DNA from: Nocardioidaceae bacterium SCSIO 66511
GTDB taxonomy: Bacteria; Actinomycetota; Actinomycetes; Propionibacteriales; Nocardioidaceae
DNA: 64,000 nucleotides
Reading direction: 5' to 3'
Assembly (NCBI GenBank): GCA_023100825.1
Contig: CP095846.1
Coordinates: forward strand, 4,545,449-4,609,448
Part shown: positions 44,139 to 54,333 of the stretch, piece after piece
Numbering within the stretch: the stretch's first letter is position 1
Layout of the letters: the number at the start of each line of letters is the position of its first letter
Translations under genes and position numbers: made by a program
Notes under the pieces: model-generated
What the model was told of the DNA's origin: nothing
The model's input: the letters and a program-made list of their open reading frames with translations, nothing else
Database searches by the model: none

Positions 44139-44837
44139 TCACCACTTGTGGTTGGTGCCGTGCTCGATGTTGTAGTACATCCCGATATGGGTGTAGAAGT
44201 TCATCGCACCGAACAGCAGGAAAACGGTGCCTCCGATCAGCCACGCCCAGACGACCCACCGCATCAACTGGAGACGGTCCGTCCAGAGGGCGAACGCGAA
44301 CAACAGAGCGCCGATGGCCACGATGCCCCACAAGCCGCCGAGGAACAGCGCCTCGAGGATCGGCAGGTGTCCGAACCGGCCGCTGATCGGCTCCTCCGGC
44401 GGAGCCGCACCCAGCTGGAATCGTACGAAGGTGATGGCCAGCACGGCCATGCCGAGACCCAGTGCGCCAACGAAGATGCTCACGGGCTTCAGTGCCGCCA
44501 CCGCGGCTGCGGTTGCCTGCTCGATGTCACCGCCGAACTGTGCTCGATTGCGCCAGAGATAGACCGCGGCGAAGATCAGCAGTGCCCCGAAACCGACCGC
44601 CGGCTGGCCGAAGGCGATGTTCGCGTACTCGAACCCGCCAGCCCCGAAGGGCCAGGTCACGGTCGTGTGTACTCCCAAGACCAGGAGTATGAGTCCCGTG
44701 ATTCCGAAGAACGCCGCCCAGCCCTCGCTCTCGATGCGCTTGCTGCCCATGAGTTGCTTGAGGAACAACGCGACACCCAACAAGCCGGCGCCCGCGGTGA
44801 CGGCAATCAACTCGTTGTAGACGACCACGACACTCAC
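44139..44837 (-). CDS. DUF981-family membrane protein
   Basis: A 232-residue protein with about seven helices. TGLILLVLGVHTTVTWPFGAGGFEYANIAFGQPAVGFG and the C-terminal MNFYTHIGMYYNIEHGTN match the DUF981 family. Conserved His and Asn residues lie near the end of helices, but the function of the family is not known. It is divergent from the next MFS gene. Confidence 0.85.
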   Translation of the reverse strand: MSVVVVYNELIAVTAGAGLLGVALFLKQLMGSKRIESEGWAAFFGITGLILLVLGVHTTVTWPFGAGGFEYANIAFGQPAVGFGALLIFAAVYLWRNRAQFGGDIEQATAAAVAALKPVSIFVGALGLGMAVLAITFVRFQLGAAPPEEPISGRFGHLPILEALFLGGLWGIVAIGALLFAFALWTDRLQLMRWVVWAWLIGGTVFLLFGAMNFYTHIGMYYNIEHGTNHKW

Positions 44838-45002
44838 CTTCCGTTATCTCACTCGGATGACTATCACCCGCAAGTATAGTTGAATCTTCCACTATTACGG
44901 GAACGTCGCCGCGGGCAGGTCTATTCCCGACGCACGACGCCCGGGTGCCGCGGTCGAGCGCACGCCTTGCCATCGCGACACAGCAAATGGCCGACTCGTA
45001 CG

Positions 45003-46154
45003 ATGGCGGGCGTGTCTGAGGCCGCCTACGTTCGCGACGGCCTGTGGACTTCCGGCTTCCGACGCCTCCTCCTGACCCGACTCACGTCACAATGCGGCGA
45101 CGGCGTCTTCCAGGCCGGGATCGCCTGGCTCGTACTGCTCTCCCCCGACGCGCAACGTACGCCGGCCGCTTTCGTCGGTGTCCTCGCGTTGCTGCTACTC
45201 CCGTTCAGCGTCGTCGGCCCGTTTGCAGGAGTCGTCCTCGACCGTTGGCGACGCCGACAGATCTTGTTCTTCGGGCAGTTACTGCGGGTTGTGGCCGTCG
45301 GCACCGTCGCCGTGCTTGCCGGTGTCGGCGGTCAGCGTGGAACCGCACTCGCGTACGTACTCGTGCTCGTCGCCCTCGGCATCAACCGATTGCTGCTCGC
45401 GGCACTGTCAGCGTCGGTTCCCTACGTCGTACAGCGCGCTCGCCTCGTCGATGCCAACGCGATCGGGCCCACCGCAGGGACCGTGTCCACCGGTGCCGGC
45501 CTCGCGATCGGAGCCGGGATCATCGCGACCAGTGCCACGTCGGCGCAAGCACTACTCGCGTCGATGCTGGTTTTCGGTGTCGCCGCGCTGCTCGCCCGAC
45601 GATTCGCACCGGCGGCACTCGGCCCGGACGCAGGCGCACGTACGCCTCGACTCGCTGATGCCGTCGTGGACCTGCTCGCTGCGTACCGGCACCTCAGTGC
45701 TCGCACCCGGGCGTGGTGGGCACTCGCCCGGCTCGGGTTGTTCCGCTTCGCATTCGGCTGGTGGGCCGTGTGGGTATTCGCCGAAACCGCTGCGAGTCAC
45801 TCCGACGCCGATGCCGCGGTCTCCGCCGTCGCGACGGCGGCCGGGATAGGCGCTGCGGCCGTACTCACACCGCTTGCGGCACGTCGCTGGACGCTGGACC
45901 GATGGGTACGCACGCTCTCGGTGGCGATGGTCGTGCTCGCGCTGGCCTCCGCACTGGCGAACCCCGCGACTATGTGGGGATTGCAGGGCTTCGCGTTCGG
46001 GATCGCCGGGCAGACCCTGAAGATCCAGACCGACACCATCGTCCAACGCGAAGTGCAAGAGTCGTACCTCGGCCGCATCTTCACGTTGTACGACGTCACG
46101 TTCAACGTCACGTTCGTCGTCGGGGCATTGGTCGGAGCGATCGGCTACCGCTGA
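45003..46154 (+). CDS. MFS transporter, EntS/NreB-like
   Basis: A 383-residue transporter with about eleven or twelve helices. It begins RRLLLTRLTSQCGDGVFQAGIAWLV, has VGPFAGVVLDRWRRRQILFFG (motif A) and VDANAIGPTAGTVSTGAG, features of the TCR/Tet-EntS-like MFS3 group. These export siderophores, nickel or drugs; no substrate hint lies nearby. The ATG at 45003 is used; GTG at 45012 is an alternative. Confidence 0.85.
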   Translation: MAGVSEAAYVRDGLWTSGFRRLLLTRLTSQCGDGVFQAGIAWLVLLSPDAQRTPAAFVGVLALLLLPFSVVGPFAGVVLDRWRRRQILFFGQLLRVVAVGTVAVLAGVGGQRGTALAYVLVLVALGINRLLLAALSASVPYVVQRARLVDANAIGPTAGTVSTGAGLAIGAGIIATSATSAQALLASMLVFGVAALLARRFAPAALGPDAGARTPRLADAVVDLLAAYRHLSARTRAWWALARLGLFRFAFGWWAVWVFAETAASHSDADAAVSAVATAAGIGAAAVLTPLAARRWTLDRWVRTLSVAMVVLALASALANPATMWGLQGFAFGIAGQTLKIQTDTIVQREVQESYLGRIFTLYDVTFNVTFVVGALVGAIGYR

Positions 46155-46177
46155 TCGAATGTGACTATCTTCTACTC

Positions 46178-47101
46178 ATGGCGGAGCAGTTCAGCAAGGT
46201 CGCGCTCGTCGTCAACGCCGCCTCGCGCGCCGGCGCACAGGCGTACGACACGGCGTACCGACGCCTGTGCGAGTTGGGCGTCGAACCCGACGTCGCATAC
46301 CCGATCCGCGACCCGGAACGACTGGCCGCCGTACTGACGTCGGTCGTCGACGACGGTTGCGACCTGGTCATCGTCGGCGGCGGCGACGGTACGCTCAGCG
46401 CCGCGATCGACCAGTTGTCAGACGACGACGTCACATTGGGCATCCTGCCGCTCGGCACCGCGAACGATCTGGCACGCACCTTGCAGATCCCGGCTGATCT
46501 CGAAGCCGCATGCGCAACGATCGCGAACGGAAAGGTCGTCGCGATCGACATCGGAGCAATGGGCGAGCGGAACTTCTGCAATGTCGCCTCGATCGGACTC
46601 GCGGTCGGTGTCACTCATGCACTGTCCAACACCCTCAAGCGTTGGCTCGGCCCACTCGCGTACCCGGTGGCAGCGGTACGCGCGTACCGGAGGCACCAGT
46701 CGTTTCGGGCTCACCTCGAGTTTCCCGACGGAGACCACGGACCGCTCCGTGTCGACCACACTCTCGCTGTTGCCGTCGGGAACGGCCGGTACTACGGCGG
46801 TGGCAACGTCGTAGCGCCCGACGCGGGCATCGGCGACCACCTGCTCGATGTCTACGCGATTCCTCGCGGCACGCTCCGCGAGCGACTCGGGGTGATACGC
46901 AGAGTTCGCGACGGTACGTTCGTCGACTACCGCCACGTCGTGCACGTCACCACCCGACGCGTACGCCTGCACGCGGAGCCGGAACAATCGGTCAATCTCG
47001 ACGGAGAGCTGGTCGGGTCAACGCCGCAGGAGTTCGTCGTCCAACCCGAGGTGCTCGACGTACTGGTGCCCACCGACTCGACCGCCGGGTCACGAGACTG
47101 A
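46178..47101 (+). CDS. diacylglycerol-kinase-type lipid kinase (YegS/DgkB)
   Basis: A 307-residue kinase of the DAGK family. VALVVNAASRAG starts the nucleotide fold, LVIVGGGDGTLSAAID holds the GGDGT ATP site, and LGILPLGTANDLARTL is the second substrate motif. VNLDGELVGSTPQEFVV closes the C-terminal domain. It phosphorylates diacylglycerol, sphingosine or a related lipid. It lies 23 bp after the MFS gene and ends next to the convergent CCA enzyme gene. Confidence 0.9.
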   Translation: MAEQFSKVALVVNAASRAGAQAYDTAYRRLCELGVEPDVAYPIRDPERLAAVLTSVVDDGCDLVIVGGGDGTLSAAIDQLSDDDVTLGILPLGTANDLARTLQIPADLEAACATIANGKVVAIDIGAMGERNFCNVASIGLAVGVTHALSNTLKRWLGPLAYPVAAVRAYRRHQSFRAHLEFPDGDHGPLRVDHTLAVAVGNGRYYGGGNVVAPDAGIGDHLLDVYAIPRGTLRERLGVIRRVRDGTFVDYRHVVHVTTRRVRLHAEPEQSVNLDGELVGSTPQEFVVQPEVLDVLVPTDSTAGSRD

Positions 47102-47102
47102 C

Positions 47103-48569
47103 TCAGGGGGCGTCGGAACCGCGTTCGGCCCACCAGGCGAGCAGCGCCTCGCGGGCGGCTTCTTCGCCGAGCGGCCCGCGGTCCATGCGCACCTCGAGCA
47201 GATAGCGGTACGCCTCCCCGACCTCGCGTCCGGGCCCGATACCCAGGATGCCCATGATCTGGTTTCCGTCGAGGTCCGGTCGGATCGACGCGAGCTCCTC
47301 TTCCTCGGCGAGCCGACCGATGCGCTCCTCGAGATCGTCGTACACCCGTTGGAGTCGCTCGGCCTTGCGGCGGTTCCGGGTCGTGCTGTCGGCCCGGGTG
47401 AGTACGTGCAGGCGTTCGAGTTGGTCGCCCGCGTCGCGTACGTACCGACGTACGGCGGAGTCGGTCCATTCACCGGTGCCGTAGCCGTGGAATCGAAGGT
47501 GCAGCTCGACCAGCTTCGCAACGTCGTCGGTGATGTCGCCCGCGAACCGGAGCGCACGCATCCGTTTGCGGGTCATCTTTGCGCCGACCACGTCGTGATG
47601 GTGGAACGTCACTGTGCCGTCGGCCTGGAACCGACGAGTACGCGGCTTACCGATGTCGTGCAGCAAGGCAGCGAGTCGAATCGTCAGATCGGGCACCTCG
47701 TCGAGGCGGTGCTCGAGGTCGATCGCCTGCTCCAGGACGGTCAATGAGTGTTGATAAACGTCCTTGTGCCGGTGATGTTCGTCTCGCTCGAGACGTAACG
47801 CCGGCAGTTCGGGGAGTACGTGACCGGCGATTCCGGTGTCGACGAGGAGGGTCAGCCCGATACGCGGATGGCGGCCGAGAAGCAATTTGACCAGCTCGTC
47901 GCGGACTCGCTCGGCCGACACGATCTCGATCCGATCGGCCATCTCACGCATGGCCGTGACCACCGCATCGGCAGGAGCGAAACCGAGCTGGGACGCGAAC
48001 CGGGCAGCGCGCATCATCCGCAGCGGATCGTCGCCGAAGGAGATCTCGGGCTCGATGGGCGTACGAAGGACGCCGGCCGCGAGATCTTCGACGCCACCGA
48101 ACGGGTCGACGAACCGGTGCTCCGGGACGGTGACGGCCATCGCATTCACGGTGAAATCACGTCGCGCGAGGTCGCCCTCCAACGAGTCACCGAACTCGAC
48201 CGACGGTTTGCGACTCGCACCGTCGTACGCGTCACTGCGGTACGTGGTGATCTCGATCTGCGCATCGCCCTTACGGCATCCGATCGTGCCGAAGGCGCGT
48301 CCGATCGTCCAGACAGTGTCGGCCCAACCCCGAACGATCGTCTCGACGGCGTCCGGCCGCAGCGAAGTGGTGAAGTCGAGGTCGGTGCCGAGTCGATCCA
48401 GCAGCGCATCGCGTACCGACCCGCCGACGAGCGCGAGCTCACCGCCCTGCTCCTCGACCAGCCGACCGAGCTCATCGACGACCGGCGCCACTCTCAGCAG
48501 TGCGCGGATCGCGTTGCGCTGGGCGGTAGACAGGTCGACCGAGGCGGGAGGATCGTGAGGACTGGACAC
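47103..48569 (-). CDS. CCA tRNA nucleotidyltransferase
   Basis: A 488-residue class II nucleotidyltransferase adding CCA to tRNA 3' ends. Motif A is LALVGGSVRDALLDRLGTDLDFTTS with the catalytic DxD, RRDFTVNAMAV and GDDPLRMMRAARFASQLG follow, and an HD domain includes LRLAALLHDIGKPRTRR and HHHDVVGAKM. A GTG (VSSPHDPPAS) is chosen as start; the longer frame adds 40 poorly structured residues. In mycobacteria the same gene (pcnA) lies beside the mviN cluster, in this divergent orientation. Confidence 0.95.
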   Translation of the reverse strand: MSSPHDPPASVDLSTAQRNAIRALLRVAPVVDELGRLVEEQGGELALVGGSVRDALLDRLGTDLDFTTSLRPDAVETIVRGWADTVWTIGRAFGTIGCRKGDAQIEITTYRSDAYDGASRKPSVEFGDSLEGDLARRDFTVNAMAVTVPEHRFVDPFGGVEDLAAGVLRTPIEPEISFGDDPLRMMRAARFASQLGFAPADAVVTAMREMADRIEIVSAERVRDELVKLLLGRHPRIGLTLLVDTGIAGHVLPELPALRLERDEHHRHKDVYQHSLTVLEQAIDLEHRLDEVPDLTIRLAALLHDIGKPRTRRFQADGTVTFHHHDVVGAKMTRKRMRALRFAGDITDDVAKLVELHLRFHGYGTGEWTDSAVRRYVRDAGDQLERLHVLTRADSTTRNRRKAERLQRVYDDLEERIGRLAEEEELASIRPDLDGNQIMGILGIGPGREVGEAYRYLLEVRMDRGPLGEEAAREALLAWWAERGSDAP

Positions 48570-48702
48570 GGCCGACCATCGTACGTGCTCCGCCGGTGGG
48601 CGCGCGCCGTCGGTCAGGTCGCTGGGAGACCAGTTCGCTGGATGGGTGAGCGCGCCCGGGGGAATCCGCGCTACGTCATGGCGCCCCATCTAACATGGCG
48701 CA

Positions 48703-50931
48703 GTGACCAATGGCCGTACGGATTTCAGGCGCATCGTCGCCGCCGTGGCGGCGCTGCTCTGTGTCGCTGTCATGGCATCCGCCGTGCCGAACGTCTCCCA
48801 AGCGCGTACCTCGGGCGCCGAGGTCGCAGGCCGGACGACGACCCTCGCGAAGAGCGCCCGAGCCCAGGACGACATCGCGGTCACGATCAAGCGCACCAAC
48901 AGCACCTACCTCGAGAAGCGCAAACCCGTCGTCATCAACGCCAAGGCGACGAACAAGTCCGACCACGAGTGGACCAACATCAAGGCGTACCTCGTCATCG
49001 ACACGAACCCGCTCACAGACGATGACGCAGTGGCCGACGCTGCCGGCAGCGCGGTCGATGCCCCCGCGGGCAGTCGTATTTACCGGCCGTTCCGCCTCAT
49101 CACGAACGTCGGCAAGCTCGGCGTCGGTGAGTCGAAGCGCTTCAAGGTACGAGTGCCGTTCAAGCATCTCGGGCTGGGCTCTCGGCCAACGGAGGGCGCG
49201 TACCAGGTCGGCGTCCACCTCCTCGGCACAGACGACGAAGGCAACCGCGACGAAACACATGCGATCGGCCGAGCTCGCACGTTGATGCCGTATCTGAACG
49301 ACCGTACGGCCGCGGCCGAGCCGATCGAGGTCTCGATGGTGTGGCCGTTCACCACCACGATCAGGCGCGCATCCGACGGGTCGTACCCCGATGCCGACGA
49401 CCTGATCGACGACGTGTCCGAACGCGGACACCTCGGCCGGATGCTCACGGCTGCACGCGCCGCACCCGCTCGTACGATCACCGTGCTACTCGACCCTGCG
49501 TTGATCGAGGCTCTGTCGGCGATCGCGCAGGGGTCGTACGGTCCGCCCGAGGCCGACTCGAAGTCCGCAACCGTGGAACCAGACGAACTGCCCACCGGAG
49601 ATCTGACACCACAACAGACCGCGAAGACGTTCCTTTCCGACCTACGAGACCTCGCCCGGGCGCAGGACGTGTGGTTCACCCCGTACGCCCAGCCCGATCT
49701 GGACGCTCTGGAACGGCACCCGCGACCCAGACAGGCCGCGGCGGTCTATCAGGCGACCGAGAGCGCCTCTCGCAACCTCCTGAACCAGTTCGGTCTCAAG
49801 GGACGCGTCGCATACATACCTCCGGACGGGATCTCCGAGCTCGACTCGCTTCAGTGGGCGCAGTCGAACACCGACACGAGCGATCCTTCCGCGCCCGGAC
49901 CCGTTTCGATCCTCTCGCCGAACATGCTCGACGACTGGGACTACTCGGGCTCCCCGCTAGTCTCCCTCGACGCGGGCAAGTCGACGATCCCGACGGTCGT
50001 CGATGACGGCACGGTGATGACCGGCGGCCCGGCGCCCGGGCGTACCGACAGCTCACTGCAGATCCGACAGCGCCTCGCGAGCACCGCCACGGTCCGCGCA
50101 ATCGAACGCACCTCCGATCCCGACGCGTCACAGAACATCGCCGTCGTCGTGGACCCCGAGTGGGACCCCGGGCCACGCCCCGGTAAGACCGACATCTTCG
50201 ATGCGCTCGAGGCGACCTGGGTCAAGGGCGTCTCTCCCGAACGCCAATTGGACTCGAACGCCACGAACTGGCAGGGAACCGTCGGTGTGCCAACCGACGA
50301 GGCGGACAAGCCGGTCGCAGACACGCTCGTGGATTCGGCGACCAAGATCGTGCGGGATGCAGATGACCTCGCGTCGCTGGTGAGCGCGAGTCAACCGCTG
50401 CGCGACTACTACGGCGGCTCGGCCGGCATGGTCGTGTCCCAGAACTGGCGGTCGGAACTCGACGCCGAGGAGTACGCGGCCGATGCCGTCGATGTACCCG
50501 AATCCCAACTCGAGAAGGTCACCATCGACGGCCCGGGCTTCGTGTCGTTCTCGGGTAACAGCGGCCGGCTGCCGATCACGATCCACAACGGGCTCGACGT
50601 ACCCATCAAGGTCGGCGTCGCCATCCGGGCAAAGGGCGAACGCATCGAGATCCCCGATATGGAGCCCAAGGAGGTCGCCGCGGGGCAGAGTCCGTCGTTC
50701 ACGATCGACGCCGACATCGGCGAGGTCACCAACACCGCGTTCACCGCGCGACTGGTGACGCCGAACGGTCGTCGCTTCGGCGAGCCGGCGGAGTTCAACG
50801 TACGGTCCAGCGTTGTCGGTACGGCGATCTGGATCGGCATGGGCATTGCGGGCGTGCTGGTGATCATCGCACTCGTACGCCGGATCCGTAGACGACGAGC
50901 GTCCTCGCCCGCGGACGAAACGGCGACGTGA
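48703..50931 (+). CDS. DUF6049-family membrane-anchored exported protein
   Basis: A 742-residue protein starting at GTG. A signal peptide (IVAAVAALLCVAVMASAV) exports a large, mostly beta-rich body, and one C-terminal helix (AIWIGMGIAGVLVIIALV) with a basic tail anchors it. It corresponds to the protein encoded just upstream of mviN in mycobacteria, where it is essential or nearly so but of unknown function. The start codon of murJ overlaps its stop, so it is likely part of lipid II export or its control. Confidence 0.85.
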   Translation: MTNGRTDFRRIVAAVAALLCVAVMASAVPNVSQARTSGAEVAGRTTTLAKSARAQDDIAVTIKRTNSTYLEKRKPVVINAKATNKSDHEWTNIKAYLVIDTNPLTDDDAVADAAGSAVDAPAGSRIYRPFRLITNVGKLGVGESKRFKVRVPFKHLGLGSRPTEGAYQVGVHLLGTDDEGNRDETHAIGRARTLMPYLNDRTAAAEPIEVSMVWPFTTTIRRASDGSYPDADDLIDDVSERGHLGRMLTAARAAPARTITVLLDPALIEALSAIAQGSYGPPEADSKSATVEPDELPTGDLTPQQTAKTFLSDLRDLARAQDVWFTPYAQPDLDALERHPRPRQAAAVYQATESASRNLLNQFGLKGRVAYIPPDGISELDSLQWAQSNTDTSDPSAPGPVSILSPNMLDDWDYSGSPLVSLDAGKSTIPTVVDDGTVMTGGPAPGRTDSSLQIRQRLASTATVRAIERTSDPDASQNIAVVVDPEWDPGPRPGKTDIFDALEATWVKGVSPERQLDSNATNWQGTVGVPTDEADKPVADTLVDSATKIVRDADDLASLVSASQPLRDYYGGSAGMVVSQNWRSELDAEEYAADAVDVPESQLEKVTIDGPGFVSFSGNSGRLPITIHNGLDVPIKVGVAIRAKGERIEIPDMEPKEVAAGQSPSFTIDADIGEVTNTAFTARLVTPNGRRFGEPAEFNVRSSVVGTAIWIGMGIAGVLVIIALVRRIRRRRASSPADETAT

Positions 50932-52589
50932 ACAAGCACCGGGCCGAGCGACCCGGTAACCCTCTGCTCAACGCCAGCCTGGTGATGGCCCTCGGCACCA
51001 TCGTCTCGAGACTCACCGGGTTCGTGAAGACGGCTCTTGTCGCCGTCGCGTTGGGTGTCTCGATCAACGCCGACGTGTTCACCGTCGCCAACACCGTGCC
51101 CAACACGATGTACATCCTGGTCGCCGGCGGCGTCTTCAACGTCGTGCTCGTTCCCCAGCTCGTACGCGCGATGAAGAACGACAGCGACGGCGGTGACGCG
51201 TACGCCAATCGCGTTGTCACGCTCGGGCTCCTGGTGCTCCTCGGTGCGACGGTGCTGCTGGTTCTGGTCACGCCGTACCTCGCGCGGCTGTTGTTCGATC
51301 CGAGCCTGTTCACTGCCGGTTTCGCCGCCGAACGCGACTCCGCGTATGCCCTGATGCGCTACTGCATGCCTCAGGTGTTCTTCTACGGCGCATTCGTACT
51401 CTGTGGTCAGATCCTCAACGCACGCGGCCGCTTCGGCCCGATGATGTGGGCACCGATCGTCAACAACCTGGTGTCGGCACTGGTGATGCTGTCCTACATC
51501 GCGGTGTACGGGTCATCGGACGCCGACGCATCGGGCGGCTTCTCCGACGCTGCCGAGATCCTGCTCGGCGTCGGCTCGACGCTCGGCATCGCCTTGCAGG
51601 CGGCCGTGCTGATTCCGTACCTGCGGCGTGCGGGGTTCCGATACCGGATGCGGTTCGACTTCCGCGGTGTCGGGCTCGGTCACACGATCCGACTCGGCGG
51701 GTGGACGCTGCTGTTCGTGATCGTCAACCAGATCACGTACATCGTCGTCAACCGGCTGGCGACCGCATCATCGACCGATGCATCGTCGGAGGGTACGCAA
51801 GCGGCCGGTGCGACCGTCTACCAGATCGCATTCCTCATCTCGCAGGTTCCGCACGGGATCATCACCGTGTCGGTGTTCACGGCCACGATTCCGCTGCTGT
51901 CGTCGATCGCCGCCGACCACGACTATCCGCGTATGCGCCGAGAGCTCGTCGGCGCGATGCGCATGGTGCTCGTCGCGATCGTGCCGATCGCGGTGACGGT
52001 CGCGTGCACCGGCCAGTTGATCGCGACCGCCATGACGTCGTACGGCGGTCTGACCGGAAGCACCGACGTCATCGGCAAGACGATCATCGCCTTCACACCG
52101 GCGATGATCCTGTTCAGCATGCATTACATGACCCTTCGCGGCTTCTACGCCGACGAAGACACGCGTACTCCCTTCACCGTGCAGATCTGGCTCGCGCTGA
52201 CGAACATCGTTGCGGCCATCGTGCTCACGTCGTTCGCGCGTACCGACCAGGTCGCGATGTTTCTCGCCATCGCGTACGGACTCGGCTACCTCGTCGGCTT
52301 CCTGATCGCGTCCACCAGGCTGTCTGGGCGCATCGGGTCGATCGTGAACGCGTCGATGCTCGGCTTCTTCGCGAGACTCGCGATCGCCTCGGCGGTCGCG
52401 GGCGTCGCGATCGTCGCGTGCATTCGACTCGGGGACGAGCTCGGGGTCTCCGGCGACTCGGCACGGGCGGCCTTCGTACTGCTTGGGGTCTCTGGTCTGG
52501 TCGGTGCCGCCGTGTATGTCATCGCGTCGCGGCTGGTCCGACTGCGCGAAGTCACCGGTCTGCTGCGGGCCATCCGCGGCCGGCGCTAG
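50928..52589 (+). CDS. murJ: lipid II flippase MurJ
   Basis: A 553-residue MATE-like flippase with about fourteen helices. NPLLNASLVMALGTIVSRLTGFVKT and NTVPNTMYILVAGGVFNVVLVPQLVRA are the family's opening; the basic GRFGPMMWAPIVNN segment lines the cavity. It moves lipid II to the outside of the membrane. GTG overlaps the upstream stop. Mycobacterial MviN carries a C-terminal pseudokinase; here that domain is encoded by the next gene. Confidence 0.95.
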   Translation: MNKHRAERPGNPLLNASLVMALGTIVSRLTGFVKTALVAVALGVSINADVFTVANTVPNTMYILVAGGVFNVVLVPQLVRAMKNDSDGGDAYANRVVTLGLLVLLGATVLLVLVTPYLARLLFDPSLFTAGFAAERDSAYALMRYCMPQVFFYGAFVLCGQILNARGRFGPMMWAPIVNNLVSALVMLSYIAVYGSSDADASGGFSDAAEILLGVGSTLGIALQAAVLIPYLRRAGFRYRMRFDFRGVGLGHTIRLGGWTLLFVIVNQITYIVVNRLATASSTDASSEGTQAAGATVYQIAFLISQVPHGIITVSVFTATIPLLSSIAADHDYPRMRRELVGAMRMVLVAIVPIAVTVACTGQLIATAMTSYGGLTGSTDVIGKTIIAFTPAMILFSMHYMTLRGFYADEDTRTPFTVQIWLALTNIVAAIVLTSFARTDQVAMFLAIAYGLGYLVGFLIASTRLSGRIGSIVNASMLGFFARLAIASAVAGVAIVACIRLGDELGVSGDSARAAFVLLGVSGLVGAAVYVIASRLVRLREVTGLLRAIRGRR

Positions 52590-52698
52590 TCTCCGCGACC
52601 GACCACGGTGGTGCCGTTCGCATATCGGCTGGTGCGACCTCCCGCCCCGCGCTTCGGTCGGCCTTTACCATGGTCACGGTGGCTGAACGTAGCCACCG

Positions 52699-54333
52699 AT
52701 GAACGAAAGGCGAAGTCGAACAGCTGTGGATACCCGTGCGCTGGCATCCGGTGACGTCCTGGCGGGGCGGTACCGCCTCGAAGACCTGATCTCAGAGGGC
52801 AACGACGCATTCATTTGGCGTGCTGCCGACCAGGCACTCAACCGCTCGGTATGTGTACAGGCGATAGCCGCGTCGGACACCAGGGTCGACGCGTTCCTCG
52901 AAGCGGCGCGACGCTCTACGGCGGTCACTGACCCACGGTTTCTGCGCATCCTCGACATCGTCGAGGATGAGCGCGGCCAGGCGTACCTCGTCCGTGAGTG
53001 GGCACGCGCCGTGTCCCTCGACCGACTGTTGCGGCAGTCGACGTTGCCCAACCGTCGCTCGGCGACCGTCGTCTCCGAGATCGCGGAGGCGGTTGCCAAC
53101 GCGCATGAGGCCGGCGTCTACCACCTCCACCTCGGCCCGAGCGCGATCCTGATCAAGGACAGCGGGGCCGTACGCATCACCGGCCTGGCCGTCGACGAGG
53201 CGTTGAACGACAGCGGGAGCATCGATCGCCCGGTCGGGTACGAGGAGCAGGTCGATGTCGAGGCAATCGGCAAGATCCTATACGCCTGCCTGGCCGGCCG
53301 CTGGCCGGGTGCGCGCTACAAGGGGTTGAAGGCGGCGCCCACCGAGCACGGTCGGCTGCTTCGCCCGCGGCAGGTACGCGCCGGTGTGTCGCGGGACGTC
53401 GACACCGTATGCGATCGCATTCTCGGCACGCCGCCTCGACATGGTGAGCAGCCGCTGCGGGCGGCCCGCGACATCGCGCACGAGCTCCGGCTCGCCGGCG
53501 ACGACGAGGCACTCGTCACCGACGACCAGCCCAGCCTGATCGGATCGTCACCGGATCTGTTCAGCTCCGACATCGACTTGTTCGCGGGCAGCCCGCCACC
53601 GGCGATCAACCCGCCCAAGCCGAAGCCCGCCGTACTCCAGCCTGCGCCGCCGACGACCTTGGAGCGCTCACGCGCGGCCGCCGTGCAGGCGACCAAGGGC
53701 GATCGAAAGTGGATCGCCGTCGGCATCGCAATGCTGCTGCTCGTCGCGGTTGCGATGGGCATCGTCGTCGGGCGACAGTCCGACGGCCCGCCGAGCGCTT
53801 CATCTGACGATTCGACGTCAACAGGCTCGAACAAGGGGACGCCCTCCCAGCCGTTGCTGATCAGCGGCGTCTCCGACTTCGATCCCGAGAGCGACTCGCA
53901 GGAAGAGAACCCAGAACAGACCGAATACGCGATCGACAACAAGCCCAACACCGTATGGGAAACGCTGTACTACGAGAGTCGCCCCGACCTCGGCGGGCTC
54001 AAGTCGGGCGTGGGTCTACTCGTCGACCTCGGCAAAGTACGGACCGTCGACTCGGTCGATGTCACCATGCAGGGCGGGCCGACCGGGATCACCATCTACG
54101 GCGCTGATCCCGGCCTCGACCAGGCACCGACGTCCTCTCCGAACGAGAACGGCAGCGAGTTCTACGGCAGCTCGAGCTTCCCCAAGGTTCGGGGCGGCAC
54201 CTCGCAGCTGCTCGACTTCAACCAGCCGATCGATACCCGGTGGGTTCTCGTGTGGCTGACTCGCCTTCCACAGGACACCGACGGCACGTACCGCGGCCGC
54301 ATCGCCGAGATCAAGGTGCGTGGCACTTCGTGA
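52699..54333 (+). CDS. pseudokinase with membrane helix and discoidin-like outer domain
   Basis: A 544-residue protein matching the C-terminal half of mycobacterial MviN as a separate gene. The kinase-like N-lobe begins GRYRLEDLISEGNDAFIWRA, but the VAIK Lys is missing (VCVQAIAA), the HRD loop reads HLHLGPSAILI and the DFG position reads ITGLAVDE, so it should be inactive as a kinase. A helix (WIAVGIAMLLLVAVAMGIVVG) and an external discoidin-like domain follow. Phospho-dependent binding of FhaA, known for MviN, is likely to regulate MurJ. Confidence 0.88.
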   Translation: MNERRSRTAVDTRALASGDVLAGRYRLEDLISEGNDAFIWRAADQALNRSVCVQAIAASDTRVDAFLEAARRSTAVTDPRFLRILDIVEDERGQAYLVREWARAVSLDRLLRQSTLPNRRSATVVSEIAEAVANAHEAGVYHLHLGPSAILIKDSGAVRITGLAVDEALNDSGSIDRPVGYEEQVDVEAIGKILYACLAGRWPGARYKGLKAAPTEHGRLLRPRQVRAGVSRDVDTVCDRILGTPPRHGEQPLRAARDIAHELRLAGDDEALVTDDQPSLIGSSPDLFSSDIDLFAGSPPPAINPPKPKPAVLQPAPPTTLERSRAAAVQATKGDRKWIAVGIAMLLLVAVAMGIVVGRQSDGPPSASSDDSTSTGSNKGTPSQPLLISGVSDFDPESDSQEENPEQTEYAIDNKPNTVWETLYYESRPDLGGLKSGVGLLVDLGKVRTVDSVDVTMQGGPTGITIYGADPGLDQAPTSSPNENGSEFYGSSSFPKVRGGTSQLLDFNQPIDTRWVLVWLTRLPQDTDGTYRGRIAEIKVRGTS

